From an uncultured Clostridia bacterium (GTDB lineage Bacteria; Bacillota; Clostridia; Oscillospirales; Ruminococcaceae), in contig CANQPB010000018.1 of NCBI GenBank assembly GCA_947625615.1, positions 1-46,459 of the forward strand: a DNA stretch of 46,459 nt, read 5' to 3'. The translations under genes and the position numbers were made by a program. A model generated the notes under the pieces. That model had not been told where the DNA came from, did no database searches, and saw nothing but the letters and a program-made list of their open reading frames with translations. How positions within the stretch are numbered: position 1 is the stretch's first letter; the number at the start of each line of letters is the position of its first letter. This document shows, one piece after another, positions 7,335 to 15,890 of the stretch.

Positions 7335-7570
7335 AAAAAAGTTTTCGCCGGCCTTTTTCAAAAGGCCGCGAGAGTCCAGAGGCGAGTAGCCTCTGGCCGC
7401 GACCGCAGTCGCGGAATCCCCCGGAGCGGGCCGAGCAGGCACGCTCCGGGATAATGCGAAGCGAAGCGCAGGACGGGGAGAAAAAATCTGTCCTGTGGAC
7501 AGTTTTTTCGCGGGGAGACCCTCGCCGGGGGTCTCCCCGATTTGCCGAGTGAAATGAGGCAAATAAAAAA
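7335..7570 (+). repeat. R1-b, full copy of the modular hairpin repeat
   Basis: Modules in order: AAAAGTTTTCGCCGG head; CGGCCTTTT/AAAAGGCCG stem; CCAGAGGC/GCCTCTGG with loop GAGTA; CCGCGAC/GTCGCGG with loop CGCA; CCGGAGCG/CGCTCCGG with GAGCA in the loop; the GCGAAGCGAAGCGC motif; CTGTCC/GGACAG flanked by A6 and T6; GGGGAGACC/GGTCTCCCC; and a TTTGCC/GGCAAA closing stem. It lies between the divergent promoters of the PHP gene and the pyruvate oxidoreductase gene. Together with R2-b it fills most of the gene-free stretch 7290-7970; the remaining 7788-7970 shows nothing recognisable. Confidence 0.85.
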
Positions 7571-7615
7571 GTCGTCTCAATATCAAACGCTTTTTCAAAA
7601 ACAAGGGCTTTTTAT

Positions 7616-7787
7616 CTGTCTCACCCCCTGCCCCCTCTCCCTCGCGAAGGGAGAGGGGGTTCCACCCCGTCACCCGGCCGTTCACCTTGCGGCGAACGGC
7701 GCGACCCCTCCCCTCGAGGGGAGGGGTGTGTTCCCAAAGGCATGCTGCAAAATCGGCGCCGGGTTCGGCACTTTCGGTGCGGTGCTT
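7616..7787 (+). repeat. R2-b, copy of the R2 hairpin repeat
   Basis: Same module order as R2-a and R2-c with a few paired changes. It follows R1-b by 45 bp in the same direction, whereas R2-a abuts an R1 fragment and R2-c stands alone. Confidence 0.85.
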
Positions 7788-7970
7788 ATCGAAATTGCGA
7801 AACTATAACCCTGTGCTCCTGCAAATGCCAAGAAGACGCTCCTTTGCACAACAACCGTCACGGCGCCCGGAAAAGAACGCATCGCGAGGCAACCTCAGCC
7901 TTTCCTGCCAATATGTGGCAAGCGGCGGCGCTGCCTCGCCCTCTTGCAATAAAAATTCCCCCTCTACCCC

Positions 7971-7999
7971 TTTACAAAATCCGAAAAGCGTGATATTAT
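7971..7999 (+). promoter_or_regulatory. Promoter of the pyruvate:ferredoxin oxidoreductase gene
   Basis: TTTACA (7971-7976), a 17-bp spacer and TATTAT (7994-7999), leaving a leader of about 65 bases before ATG 8072. Confidence 0.85.
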
Positions 8000-8071
8000 A
8001 TAGTGTGCAATGTTACGCGGATACCGTAACGCTCAGCTTTTTTATTTCCAAAATTTTTAAGGAGGATAAAT

Positions 8072-11000
8072 ATGGCAAGAAAAATGAAAACCATGGACGG
8101 TAACAACGCTGCCGCTTGGGCGTCATATCCCTTTACGGAAGTAGCTGCTATCTATCCTATCACCCCCTCCTCGGTAATGGCCGAGGTCACCGACGCATGG
8201 TCGGCTAAGGGCCAGACCAACCTGTTCGGCACCCCCGTCAAGATCGCCGAGATGCAGTCCGAAGCGGGCGCCGCCGGCGCGGTTCACGGCTCGCTCTCCG
8301 CAGGCGCGCTCACCACCACCTACACCGCATCGCAGGGCCTTCTTCTGATGATCCCGAATATGTACAAGATCGCCGGCGAGCTTCTGCCGAACGTAATCCA
8401 CGTCTCGGCCAGATGCGTAGCCTCCCACGCTCTTAACATCTTCGGCGACCACTCCGACATCTATGCCTGCCGCCAGACCGGCTACGCAATGCTCTGCTCG
8501 ACCGACCCGCAGGAGGTCATGGATCTCGGCACCATCGCCCACCTCGCCACCATCAAGGCAAGAGTTCCTTTCCTTCACTTCTTCGACGGCTTCAGAACCT
8601 CCCACGAGATCCAGAAGATCGAGACCTGGGACAAGTCCGACATCGAGGAAATGATAGACTGGGACGCCGTAGAGGCCTTCAGAAACCGCTCTATCAATCC
8701 TGAACACCCCGTTCTTCGCGGCTCGGCTCAGAACCCCGACATCTTCTTCCAGGCTCGCGAGGCCTGCAACACCTACTACGACGCCGTCCCCGGCATCGTC
8801 GAGGAATACATGGACAAGGTCAACAAGAAGATCGGCACCAACTACAAGCTCTTCAACTACTACGGCGCTCCCGACGCCGAAAAGGTAATCATCGCCATGG
8901 GCTCCGTCTGCGACACCATTGAGGAGACCATAGACTACCTCAACGCCAAGGGCGAAAAGTTAGGCCTCGTCAAGGTAAGACTTTACAGGCCTTTCCGCGC
9001 CGACAAGCTTCTTGAGGCCATTCCGAAGACCGTAAAGATGATAAGCGTTCTTGACAGAACCAAGGAGCCCGGCTCGATGGGCGAGCCTCTGTTCCTCGAC
9101 GTAGTCGCCGCCCTCAAGGGCACCGAGCTCGAAACCGTCCCCGTTGCCTCGGGCAGATACGGCCTCGGCTCGAAGGACACCACCCCCGACCAGATCAAGG
9201 CCGTTTACGACAACTGCGCCTGCTGCAAGGACACCTACAAGCCCCGCTTCACCATCGGAATCAACGACGACGTAACCCACCTCTCCCTCGAATCCAAGGG
9301 CACCCTCGATTCCGCCCCCGCGGGAACCGTTTCCTGCAAGTTCTGGGGCCTCGGCTCCGACGGCACCGTCGGCGCCAATAAAAACTCCATCAAGATCATC
9401 GGCGACCACACCGACAAATACGTCCAGGCTTACTTCAGCTACGACTCCAAGAAGTCGGGCGGCGTAACCGTTTCCCACCTCAGATTCGGCGACACCCCCA
9501 TCAAGTCGACATACCTTATAAATAGGGCGGATTTCGTCGCCTGCCACAACGAGTCCTACATCACCAAGTACGACATGGTTCAGGACGTCAAGCCGGGCGG
9601 CACCTTCCTGCTCAACTGCCAGTGGACTCCCGAGGAGCTTGAGGAGAGACTTCCCGGCCAGGTAAAGAGATACATTGCCCAAAACAACGTCAAGTTCTAC
9701 ATCATCAACGGCGTAGAGATAGGCAAGAAGATCGGCCTCGGCTCAAGGATCAACACCGTTTTGCAGTCCGCATTCTTCAGCCTTGCTAAGATCATTCCGA
9801 TAGAGGACGCCGTAAAGTATATGAAGGACGCCGCGCTTGCCTCCTACGGCAAGAAGGGCGAGGCCGTCGTTAAGATGAACTACGACGCCATCGACGCCGG
9901 CTATAAGGAAGTCGTCGAGGTCAAGGTTCCCGAAGAGTGGAAGAACGCCCCCGACACCGCCATGGGCATGCCCGCCGCCACCGGCGACAACAAGACCCTT
10001 GTCGATTTCATCAATAAAGTACAGATCCCCTGCAACGCCCAGCACGGCGACGCCCTGCCGGTTTCCACCTTTGTTGAGACCGCCGACGGCACCTTCCCGC
10101 AGGGTTCCGCCGCATATGAAAAGCGCGGCATAGCCATCGACGTTCCCGCCTGGAACGGCGACAACTGCATTCAGTGCAACTTCTGCTCTTACGTCTGCCC
10201 GCACGCGGTTATCAGACCCGTCATTATGACCGACGCCGAGCTTGAGGCTGCCCCCGAGCTTGCAAAGCAGAAGGCAAAGCCCGTGACCGGCATGCCCGGC
10301 TATCACTTCGTTATGACGATGTCCGCCCTCGACTGCACCGGCTGCGGCTCCTGCGTGAACGTATGCCCGGGCAAGAAGGGCGAAAAGGCTCTGAACATGA
10401 GACCTTTAGACGAGCAGCTCGCCGAGCAGGAGGTATTCAACTACGCGCTCACCCTCGCCGACAAGCCCGAGGTTCACGAGAAATTCAAGGAAACCTCCGT
10501 CAAGGGCTCGCAGTTCAAGCAGCCGCTGCTTGAATTCTCCGGCGCATGCGCGGGCTGCGGCGAAACTCCTTACGCCAAGCTGATCACCCAGCTCTTCGGC
10601 GACAGAATGTACATCGCCAACGCCACCGGCTGCTCTTCTATCTGGGGCGGCTCGGCTCCCTCCACTCCTTACACCACCAACAAGCTCGGCAAGGGCCCGG
10701 CCTGGGCTAACTCCCTCTTTGAGGACAACGCCGAATACGGCTACGGCATGTTCCTTGCCCAAAACACCATTCGCACCCGCACCATCGCCAAGGTTCTTGA
10801 GCTTGTCAAGACCGTCGAATGCGAGCACTGCAAGGGTGTTATAGAGCACTACCTCGAGACCGTAGACAACGGCGCCGAGAATTCCAAGGCCACCGACGAG
10901 CTCATCGAAGTCCTCGAAAAGATGGATAAGCCGGAGGCAAAGGCTATCCTCAAGGATAAGGACTACCTGAGAAAGAAGAGCGTCTGGGTATTCGGCGGAG

Positions 11001-11620
11001 ACGGCTGGGCCTATGATATCGGCTTCGGCGGACTCGACCATGTTATCGCCCAGAACGAGGATATCAACATCTTCGTCTTCGACACCGAGGTTTACTCCAA
11101 CACCGGCGGACAGTCCTCGAAGGCCACCCCGACCGGCGCCATCGCGCAGTTTGCCGCCGCCGGCAAGGTTACCAAGAAGAAGGATCTCGCGGGAATCGCT
11201 ATGACCTACGGCTATGTATACGTCGCTCACGTTGCAATGGGCGCCGACTACAACCAGTGCATCAAGGCAATTGCCGAGGCCGAGAGCTATCACGGCCCGT
11301 CCCTCATCATAGGCTACGCGCCCTGCATCAACCACGGCATCAAGGGCGGCATGTCCATCGCCATGACCGAGGAGAAGAAGGCCGTCGAGGCAGGATACTG
11401 GCACCTTTACAGGTACGATCCGAGGCTCGCCGCCGAGGGCAAGAATCCGTTCCAGCTCGATTCCAAGGCTCCGACCGCCGACTACAAGGACTTCATCATG
11501 GGCGAGGTAAGATACAACTCGCTGGCGCGCTCCAACCCCGAGAGAGCAGAAAAGCTCTTCGCAAGCGCTGTGGAGAACGCGAAAGAGACCTATGACATGC
11601 TTGTAGAAAAGGCAAAATAA
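8072..11620 (+). CDS. nifJ: Pyruvate:ferredoxin (flavodoxin) oxidoreductase, single chain
   Basis: The 1182-residue enzyme oxidises pyruvate and CoA to acetyl-CoA and CO2, reducing ferredoxin: the central step of anaerobic sugar fermentation. All domains of the homodimeric form are present: the N-terminal pyrimidine-binding part with YPITPSSVMAE, the gamma region, two ferredoxin-type clusters CIQCNFCSYVCP (from about residue 699) and CTGCGSCVNVCP (from about 754), the proximal-cluster and thiamine region with CAGCGETPY (about 825) and GCSSIWGG, and the thiamine-diphosphate motif GDGWAYDIGFGG (about 976). AAGGAGG lies before ATG. Codon choice is strongly biased (AAG, GAC, ATC, AAC), as expected for an abundant protein. 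It is monocistronic and points toward the origin. Confidence 0.97.
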   Translation: MARKMKTMDGNNAAAWASYPFTEVAAIYPITPSSVMAEVTDAWSAKGQTNLFGTPVKIAEMQSEAGAAGAVHGSLSAGALTTTYTASQGLLLMIPNMYKIAGELLPNVIHVSARCVASHALNIFGDHSDIYACRQTGYAMLCSTDPQEVMDLGTIAHLATIKARVPFLHFFDGFRTSHEIQKIETWDKSDIEEMIDWDAVEAFRNRSINPEHPVLRGSAQNPDIFFQAREACNTYYDAVPGIVEEYMDKVNKKIGTNYKLFNYYGAPDAEKVIIAMGSVCDTIEETIDYLNAKGEKLGLVKVRLYRPFRADKLLEAIPKTVKMISVLDRTKEPGSMGEPLFLDVVAALKGTELETVPVASGRYGLGSKDTTPDQIKAVYDNCACCKDTYKPRFTIGINDDVTHLSLESKGTLDSAPAGTVSCKFWGLGSDGTVGANKNSIKIIGDHTDKYVQAYFSYDSKKSGGVTVSHLRFGDTPIKSTYLINRADFVACHNESYITKYDMVQDVKPGGTFLLNCQWTPEELEERLPGQVKRYIAQNNVKFYIINGVEIGKKIGLGSRINTVLQSAFFSLAKIIPIEDAVKYMKDAALASYGKKGEAVVKMNYDAIDAGYKEVVEVKVPEEWKNAPDTAMGMPAATGDNKTLVDFINKVQIPCNAQHGDALPVSTFVETADGTFPQGSAAYEKRGIAIDVPAWNGDNCIQCNFCSYVCPHAVIRPVIMTDAELEAAPELAKQKAKPVTGMPGYHFVMTMSALDCTGCGSCVNVCPGKKGEKALNMRPLDEQLAEQEVFNYALTLADKPEVHEKFKETSVKGSQFKQPLLEFSGACAGCGETPYAKLITQLFGDRMYIANATGCSSIWGGSAPSTPYTTNKLGKGPAWANSLFEDNAEYGYGMFLAQNTIRTRTIAKVLELVKTVECEHCKGVIEHYLETVDNGAENSKATDELIEVLEKMDKPEAKAILKDKDYLRKKSVWVFGGDGWAYDIGFGGLDHVIAQNEDINIFVFDTEVYSNTGGQSSKATPTGAIAQFAAAGKVTKKKDLAGIAMTYGYVYVAHVAMGADYNQCIKAIAEAESYHGPSLIIGYAPCINHGIKGGMSIAMTEEKKAVEAGYWHLYRYDPRLAAEGKNPFQLDSKAPTADYKDFIMGEVRYNSLARSNPERAEKLFASAVENAKETYDMLVEKAK

Positions 11621-11640
11621 TTAAGGCATATTTTCGAACC

Positions 11641-11674
11641 GCCCTCTCCCCAAATCGGGGAGGGGGCTTTTTGT
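11641..11674 (+). terminator. Terminator of the pyruvate oxidoreductase gene
   Basis: CCCTCTCCCC and GGGGAGGGGG pair (one G-T) around AAATC and are followed by CTTTTTGTG, 20 bases past the stop codon. Confidence 0.85.
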
Positions 11675-11731
11675 GTTGTTCGGCGGGGAAGTGCCTCTAC
11701 ACTCCTTTTTATAGGGGCGTTTGATTTTTTG

Positions 11732-11903
11732 CCTGTCTCACCCCCTGCCCCCTCTCCCTCGCGGAGGGAGAGGGGGTTCCACCCCGTCACCCGGCCGTTC
11801 ACCTTGCGGCGAACGGCGCGACCCCTCCCCTCAAGGGGAGGGGTGTGTTCCCAAAGGCTTTCTGCTATGTTGAAGCTTGTCGAGGCACTTTTGGTGCGGT
11901 GCT
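11732..11903 (+). repeat. R2-c, stand-alone copy of the R2 hairpin repeat
   Basis: Third R2 copy, not next to an R1 element. The first stem reads CCCCCTCTCCCTC/GGAGGGAGAGGGGG with a shorter loop, and the third stem has loop TCAA where the others have TCGA. It fills much of the gap between the pyruvate oxidoreductase and CotH genes. Confidence 0.85.
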
Positions 11904-11991
11904 GCCCGAAATGCTCTTTTCCGGCTTTCATTTAACCGCATACTTTTTATTTCGCAAATTTTTCTATCTTCTATCCTCTAATTTCTATCCT

Positions 11992-12014
11992 CTTGACGCG
12001 CCGAGCGCGTCAAG
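11992..12014. promoter_or_regulatory. Perfect inverted repeat next to the CotH-gene promoter
   Basis: CTTGACGCGC and GCGCGTCAAG are separated by CGA and end five bases before the -35 element. The 10-bp perfect palindrome at that position looks like an operator for a dimeric regulator; the regulator is not identified in the window. A transcription terminator is less likely because no T-run follows. Confidence 0.55.
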
Positions 12015-12019
12015 GGTAC

Positions 12020-12048
12020 TTTACAAATTTACTCCGATATGATATAAT
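12020..12048 (+). promoter_or_regulatory. Promoter of the CotH-family gene
   Basis: TTTACA (12020-12025), 17-bp spacer, consensus TATAAT (12043-12048). Confidence 0.85.
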
Positions 12049-12079
12049 GTTTGTATCTATGTTTGAAAGGAGCCTTTTT

Positions 12080-14662
12080 ATGTCCACCCGTGAGACCTCC
12101 CGCGGCAAAAAAATTGCTCTTTTGCTCTGCGTTTGCGCAGTGTTCGCCGCCGCATGCCTTATAACCGCAGCGGCCGAACGCTTTGTCGCCGAGCACCCGC
12201 TTGAAACCGAAGACCTCTCGGCGATCTCTCAGACCCCCGGCGAGGGGCAGGACGCTTTTGCCGAGGAGGATACCGTTATAAATAATATAGGATCGACGGC
12301 GGGGGAGCCGGTGCAGTTTTCCCTCGACGCCGGCTTTTACGACGCGGCGCAGTCGCTGGCGCTTTCGGCCGAGGATTCCGCGGAGATCCTCTACACTCGC
12401 GACGGCTCGGATCCCGCCGACGGCGGACAGACCTACCGGCGGCCGATAAAGCTTAAGGCGCAGAGCGATAAAATAAACAGCTACACTATAACCGCGCGGG
12501 CGAAATATTCCGACGGCACCTTCTCCGAGCCGGTCACCCGCTCATATATTTTGGGCAAGGACATAAGCTCGCGGTTCGACTGCCTTGTGTTTTCGCTGAC
12601 AATAGACCCCGACATGCTCTATAACTACGAGGACGGCATTTTCATCGCCGGAAAGATGAGGGACGACTATCTTGCCACCAACCCCGAGCGGGAGATCCAG
12701 CCGACCGACCCCGCCAACTGGAACCAGCGCGGGCGCGCCGGCGAGCGCCCCTGCTATGTAGAGGTGTTCGAATACGACGGCACGCCGGTGATCTCGCAAA
12801 ACTGCGGAATGCGCATTTTCGGCGGGTGGAGCCGTTCGAACGAACAAAAAAATCTCAAGCTTTACGCCCGCACCGAATACGACGAAACAGACAACCGCTT
12901 CCGCTATGAATTCTTCCCCGACGCCTCAGATTCACAGGGGAACAAGATAGTTTCTTACAAAAAGCTTGCGCTTAGGGCCTGCGCAAACGACGCCGGCTCG
13001 CTTTATGCCCGCGACGACGCCATTTCGGCGCTGGCGCAGGCCACCGGCGTGGAATCGAAGTATTCCCGCCCGGCGGCGATATTCCTAAACGGCGAATATT
13101 ACGGCTTTGCGTGGCTTCAGCAGGTGTTTTCCGAGGATCTGTTGGATCACAAATATAACGTTGAGGACGGCTCCTGGGACATAATCAAGGGCTGCGAGTA
13201 TATGATGATAGAGGACGAGGACGACCCCGACTGGGCCCGCAAGAACGACGACTGGCGAAAGATGTATGAGTATGCATATACAGACCTCACCGACGACAAA
13301 AATTTCGACGAGCTTTCAAAGCTCTTAGACATAGACAACATGCTGACCTACTACGCGCTGAACTCCTATATAGGCAACGGCGACTGGCCTAACAATAATT
13401 ATAAGGTATACCGATACCGCTCGGGATCGGTGGAGATGTCGGACGAGGCTCCCTATGACGGCAGATGGCGGTTCATGCTTTACGACACCGACTTCGCCTT
13501 CGGGCTTTACGGAAACGACTTTCTGACCATACACATGCAGCAGCTTTTTGACGAGGACAGCTTCGGGATCTATCCCGAGGACTGGCGGGACGACGTCCAC
13601 GACAAGGGAGACCTTTACTACAAGCGCTCCGACCTTTTGATATCCCTCTGCAAGCGGGAGGATATCCGCGACAGGTTTGTCGAGAAGCTCTGCGCAATGG
13701 CGGGATACTATTTTAACGCGCAGCGCGTTGCGGATTACTTCGACGAATACTCGACGCTTAGGCTTCACGAGCTTGTGGCCGCCTCGGAGGAGGGAAAGGC
13801 GAACGTCTGGAGCGTTGGGCGTGAGCTTGAAAGCTGCAAGACCTGGGCCTCGAAGCGTCCCTACGCCATAAGAACGCAGATGTCGAGGGTCTTCCCCGAT
13901 GCGTTTAACAGAGACGAAATTTTCAGTGTGAAATGCGAGCCCGCCGAGGGCGCGATCATCAACCTCGGCAGCGCGGCGATAGTCTTCGACGACGGGATAA
14001 GCAGCGCCGGCTTCGACGGCTTCTATTTTAAAGGTATGGAGATACCCCTTTCCGCCGAACTCGAAAAGGGATATGTCTTCGAGAGCTGGGAGATAAACGG
14101 AAAGACCGTGACCGAGCCGCAGACCGTTATCACGGCGGATCTCGGGGAGAACGTGGAAATAAAGCTCAACCTGAGACCGGAGGGCGGCGCGGTGATATAC
14201 GAGGTCGCGTATAAGGCCACCGCCGGCGGGGATTATATCGTTCTGAAAAACACAGGGGCGGAATTGATAAGCACTTCGGGAATGACGGTTTCGGACGGCA
14301 CGAACGAATTCATTCTGCCGACTTTGAATCTTGAACCCGGCGCCACGGTAAAGCTCATCGGCAAGAACTACTCGAAGATGGACGCCATAGGCTGCATAGA
14401 GTGCGGCTTCAACCTTAAGGAGGGGGAGACCGTCACGCTTTACGGCCCCGACAAGGAGAAAATTTCGGAGGTTGAGCTGAGGCTCGCCCACAAAAAAACC
14501 GCCCTGAGATATGACGGCATGACCGGGGAGTACCGCGAGGTATCCTGCGGGTATAACACCAGGCTTCTCGAGGCAGAGATCCCGGAATTCAACTGGGGCA
14601 ACTGGGGCGACGGAGGAGGCTGGGGCGGCAACTGGGGCGGCAACTGGGGCGGCTGGGGATAA
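12080..14662 (+). CDS. CotH kinase-family surface protein with lamin-tail domain
   Basis: The 860-residue protein begins with a basic stretch and a hydrophobic signal or anchor segment (about 11-31), so it is exported. Then come a chitobiase/hexosaminidase C-terminal-like beta domain with the YTRDGSDP motif (about 80-160), a CotH domain (about 230-580) including MRIFGGWSRSNEQKNLKL and the acidic LYDTDFAFG motif (about 466-474), a beta repeat region, a lamin-tail-like domain (about 703-815) and a glycine/tryptophan-rich tail (837-860). CotH proteins are atypical protein kinases in spore coats or surface proteins of gut Firmicutes. The ATG at 12080 was chosen over upstream in-frame ATGs because AAAGGAG sits 8 bases before it and the promoter lies just upstream. 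The true substrate is unknown. Confidence 0.85.
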   Translation: MSTRETSRGKKIALLLCVCAVFAAACLITAAAERFVAEHPLETEDLSAISQTPGEGQDAFAEEDTVINNIGSTAGEPVQFSLDAGFYDAAQSLALSAEDSAEILYTRDGSDPADGGQTYRRPIKLKAQSDKINSYTITARAKYSDGTFSEPVTRSYILGKDISSRFDCLVFSLTIDPDMLYNYEDGIFIAGKMRDDYLATNPEREIQPTDPANWNQRGRAGERPCYVEVFEYDGTPVISQNCGMRIFGGWSRSNEQKNLKLYARTEYDETDNRFRYEFFPDASDSQGNKIVSYKKLALRACANDAGSLYARDDAISALAQATGVESKYSRPAAIFLNGEYYGFAWLQQVFSEDLLDHKYNVEDGSWDIIKGCEYMMIEDEDDPDWARKNDDWRKMYEYAYTDLTDDKNFDELSKLLDIDNMLTYYALNSYIGNGDWPNNNYKVYRYRSGSVEMSDEAPYDGRWRFMLYDTDFAFGLYGNDFLTIHMQQLFDEDSFGIYPEDWRDDVHDKGDLYYKRSDLLISLCKREDIRDRFVEKLCAMAGYYFNAQRVADYFDEYSTLRLHELVAASEEGKANVWSVGRELESCKTWASKRPYAIRTQMSRVFPDAFNRDEIFSVKCEPAEGAIINLGSAAIVFDDGISSAGFDGFYFKGMEIPLSAELEKGYVFESWEINGKTVTEPQTVITADLGENVEIKLNLRPEGGAVIYEVAYKATAGGDYIVLKNTGAELISTSGMTVSDGTNEFILPTLNLEPGATVKLIGKNYSKMDAIGCIECGFNLKEGETVTLYGPDKEKISEVELRLAHKKTALRYDGMTGEYREVSCGYNTRLLEAEIPEFNWGNWGDGGGWGGNWGGNWGGWG

Positions 14663-14799
14663 CCCGAGACGCGGCCTGAGCCGCATCAAGAAGCGGCTGT
14701 CAGAAGTCAGATATCGGAATCTCAAGTAAATGCAGGCTTTGCAGCGTGCCGCCGGCTTACGGCGGCGCCGCATTCAAACACCTGACGCATAAATTTAAA

Positions 14800-14932
14800 G
14801 GGGCGAAGCCCCGAGGCCCCGCCCGCGGCGGCGGGCGGGGCCGACGCGCCCCCCTGCGGGGGCGCGGTGCCGGCCCGAAGGGCCGGCCGGGGCTTCGCGC
14901 GCCCTTGGCGGACGCCGAAGCTTTTTTAAGCG
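14800..14932. repeat. R3-1, GC-rich hairpin array upstream of degV
   Basis: Consecutive perfect stems: GGGGC-GAA-GCCCC, GGCCCCGCCCGC paired with its complement, GCGCCCCC/GGGGGCGC, GCCGGCCC-GAA-GGGCCGGC, then GGGGCTTCGC. Triloops are GAA or its complement TTC. The stretch 14663-14799 before it shows only minor hairpins and no gene. No good promoter is seen before degV: TTGACA at 14983-14988 lacks a -10 partner. Confidence 0.75.
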
Positions 14933-15016
14933 CAGGGCGCCGCCTCCCGAAAAGGCACCGAGCGCCCGGGAAACCGGCGGCGCTTGACATATTCTACCCC
15001 CAAAGGAGCAAACCAC

Positions 15017-15868
15017 ATGGCAAAAATCAAAATTACCTGCGACTCAACCTGCGACCTCACAGCCGAACTCTACGGCCGCTGCTCGGTGGACGTTATCCCC
15101 TTGGGAATCGTCCTCGGCGACGACCTTAAGCACGACGGCGTCGACCTCGAGGTGTCCGAGCTTTACGACTACGTGGCCGAAACCGGCGTTCTGCCGAAGA
15201 CCTCCGCCATATCGGAGTATGAATATATCGACCGCTGGAAAAAGTATGTCGACGACGGCTATAAAGTGATACATATAAACATCTCGAGCGAGATATCGGC
15301 ATGCTACCAAAACGCCGTCTTCGCGGCCGGGGAACTTGGAAACGTCTACCCCATCGATTCACGCTCGCTTTCCTCCGGCTCGGGGATATTAGTGCTTGAG
15401 GCCGCAAAGCTCGCCGAACAGGGACTTGAAGCCGAGGAGATCGTTTCAAAACTCGAGGAGCTCAAAACCCGCATCGACGTCTCTTTCGTGCTGCAAACCC
15501 TTGAATATCTCCAGAAGGGCGGGCGCTGCTCGAGCGTTCTTGCGTTCGGGGCAAATCTTTTGAGGCTCCGCCCCGAGATCGTCATGGAAAACGGCTCGAT
15601 GGACGTAGGCAGAAAATACCGCGGAAGCGCCGAAAAGTCGATAATCGACTACGTCAGGGGGCGCCTTGACGGCCGCAGCGACATCGACAGAAGCTTCATC
15701 TTCGTGGTGCACTCCTACGCCGACCGAAACATAGTCGACGAGGTAAAGCGCATCGTCGCCGAGGAATACGGCTTCGGCACCGTCTATGAGACCCACGCCG
15801 GCTGCACCATTTCAAGCCACTGCGGCGCCGGCACCCTCGGCATAATGTTCGTGAAAAACCCGGCTTAA
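15017..15868 (+). CDS. DegV family fatty-acid-binding protein
   Basis: A 283-residue DegV/FakB-like protein. The N-terminal KITCDSTCDL motif, VIPLGIVLGDD, the ISSEISACYQNA block and the YLQKGGRCSS region match the family, which holds a fatty acid in a deep pocket and presents it to the FakA kinase for phosphorylation and entry into phospholipids. No fakA is in the window. AAGGAG precedes ATG 15017; an in-frame ATG 33 bp upstream lacks a ribosome site. The gene stands alone between two GC-rich hairpin arrays (14800-14932 and 15891-15977). Paralogues are usual in Firmicutes, so the bound lipid cannot be predicted. Confidence 0.9.
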   Translation: MAKIKITCDSTCDLTAELYGRCSVDVIPLGIVLGDDLKHDGVDLEVSELYDYVAETGVLPKTSAISEYEYIDRWKKYVDDGYKVIHINISSEISACYQNAVFAAGELGNVYPIDSRSLSSGSGILVLEAAKLAEQGLEAEEIVSKLEELKTRIDVSFVLQTLEYLQKGGRCSSVLAFGANLLRLRPEIVMENGSMDVGRKYRGSAEKSIIDYVRGRLDGRSDIDRSFIFVVHSYADRNIVDEVKRIVAEEYGFGTVYETHAGCTISSHCGAGTLGIMFVKNPA

Positions 15869-15890
15869 CGGGGCCTGCTGCTGTTTACGG

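Noticed and set aside
7302-7685. Open frames inside R1 and R2 repeats (also 11590-11931, 20400-20660 and 23027-23245)
   Set aside because: The frames shift between copies and run through hairpin stems; no copy keeps the same reading frame, so they are not genes.
7682-7882. Small minus-strand frame between R2-b and the oxidoreductase promoter
   Set aside because: It starts in R2-like sequence without a ribosome site and has no supporting features.
10406-11404. Minus-strand open frame of 332 codons inside the pyruvate oxidoreductase gene
   Set aside because: Antisense shadow of a strongly biased coding sequence; no ribosome site and no homology-like motifs.
13325-14773. Long minus-strand open frame of 482 codons opposite the CotH gene
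   Set aside because: It lies antisense to a gene with clear domains, promoter and ribosome site, has no recognisable motif, and is explained by high-GC codon bias leaving the complementary frame open.
14983-14988. TTGACA just before degV as a promoter
   Set aside because: No -10 hexamer occurs at 16-18 bp, where the ribosome site and start codon already lie.
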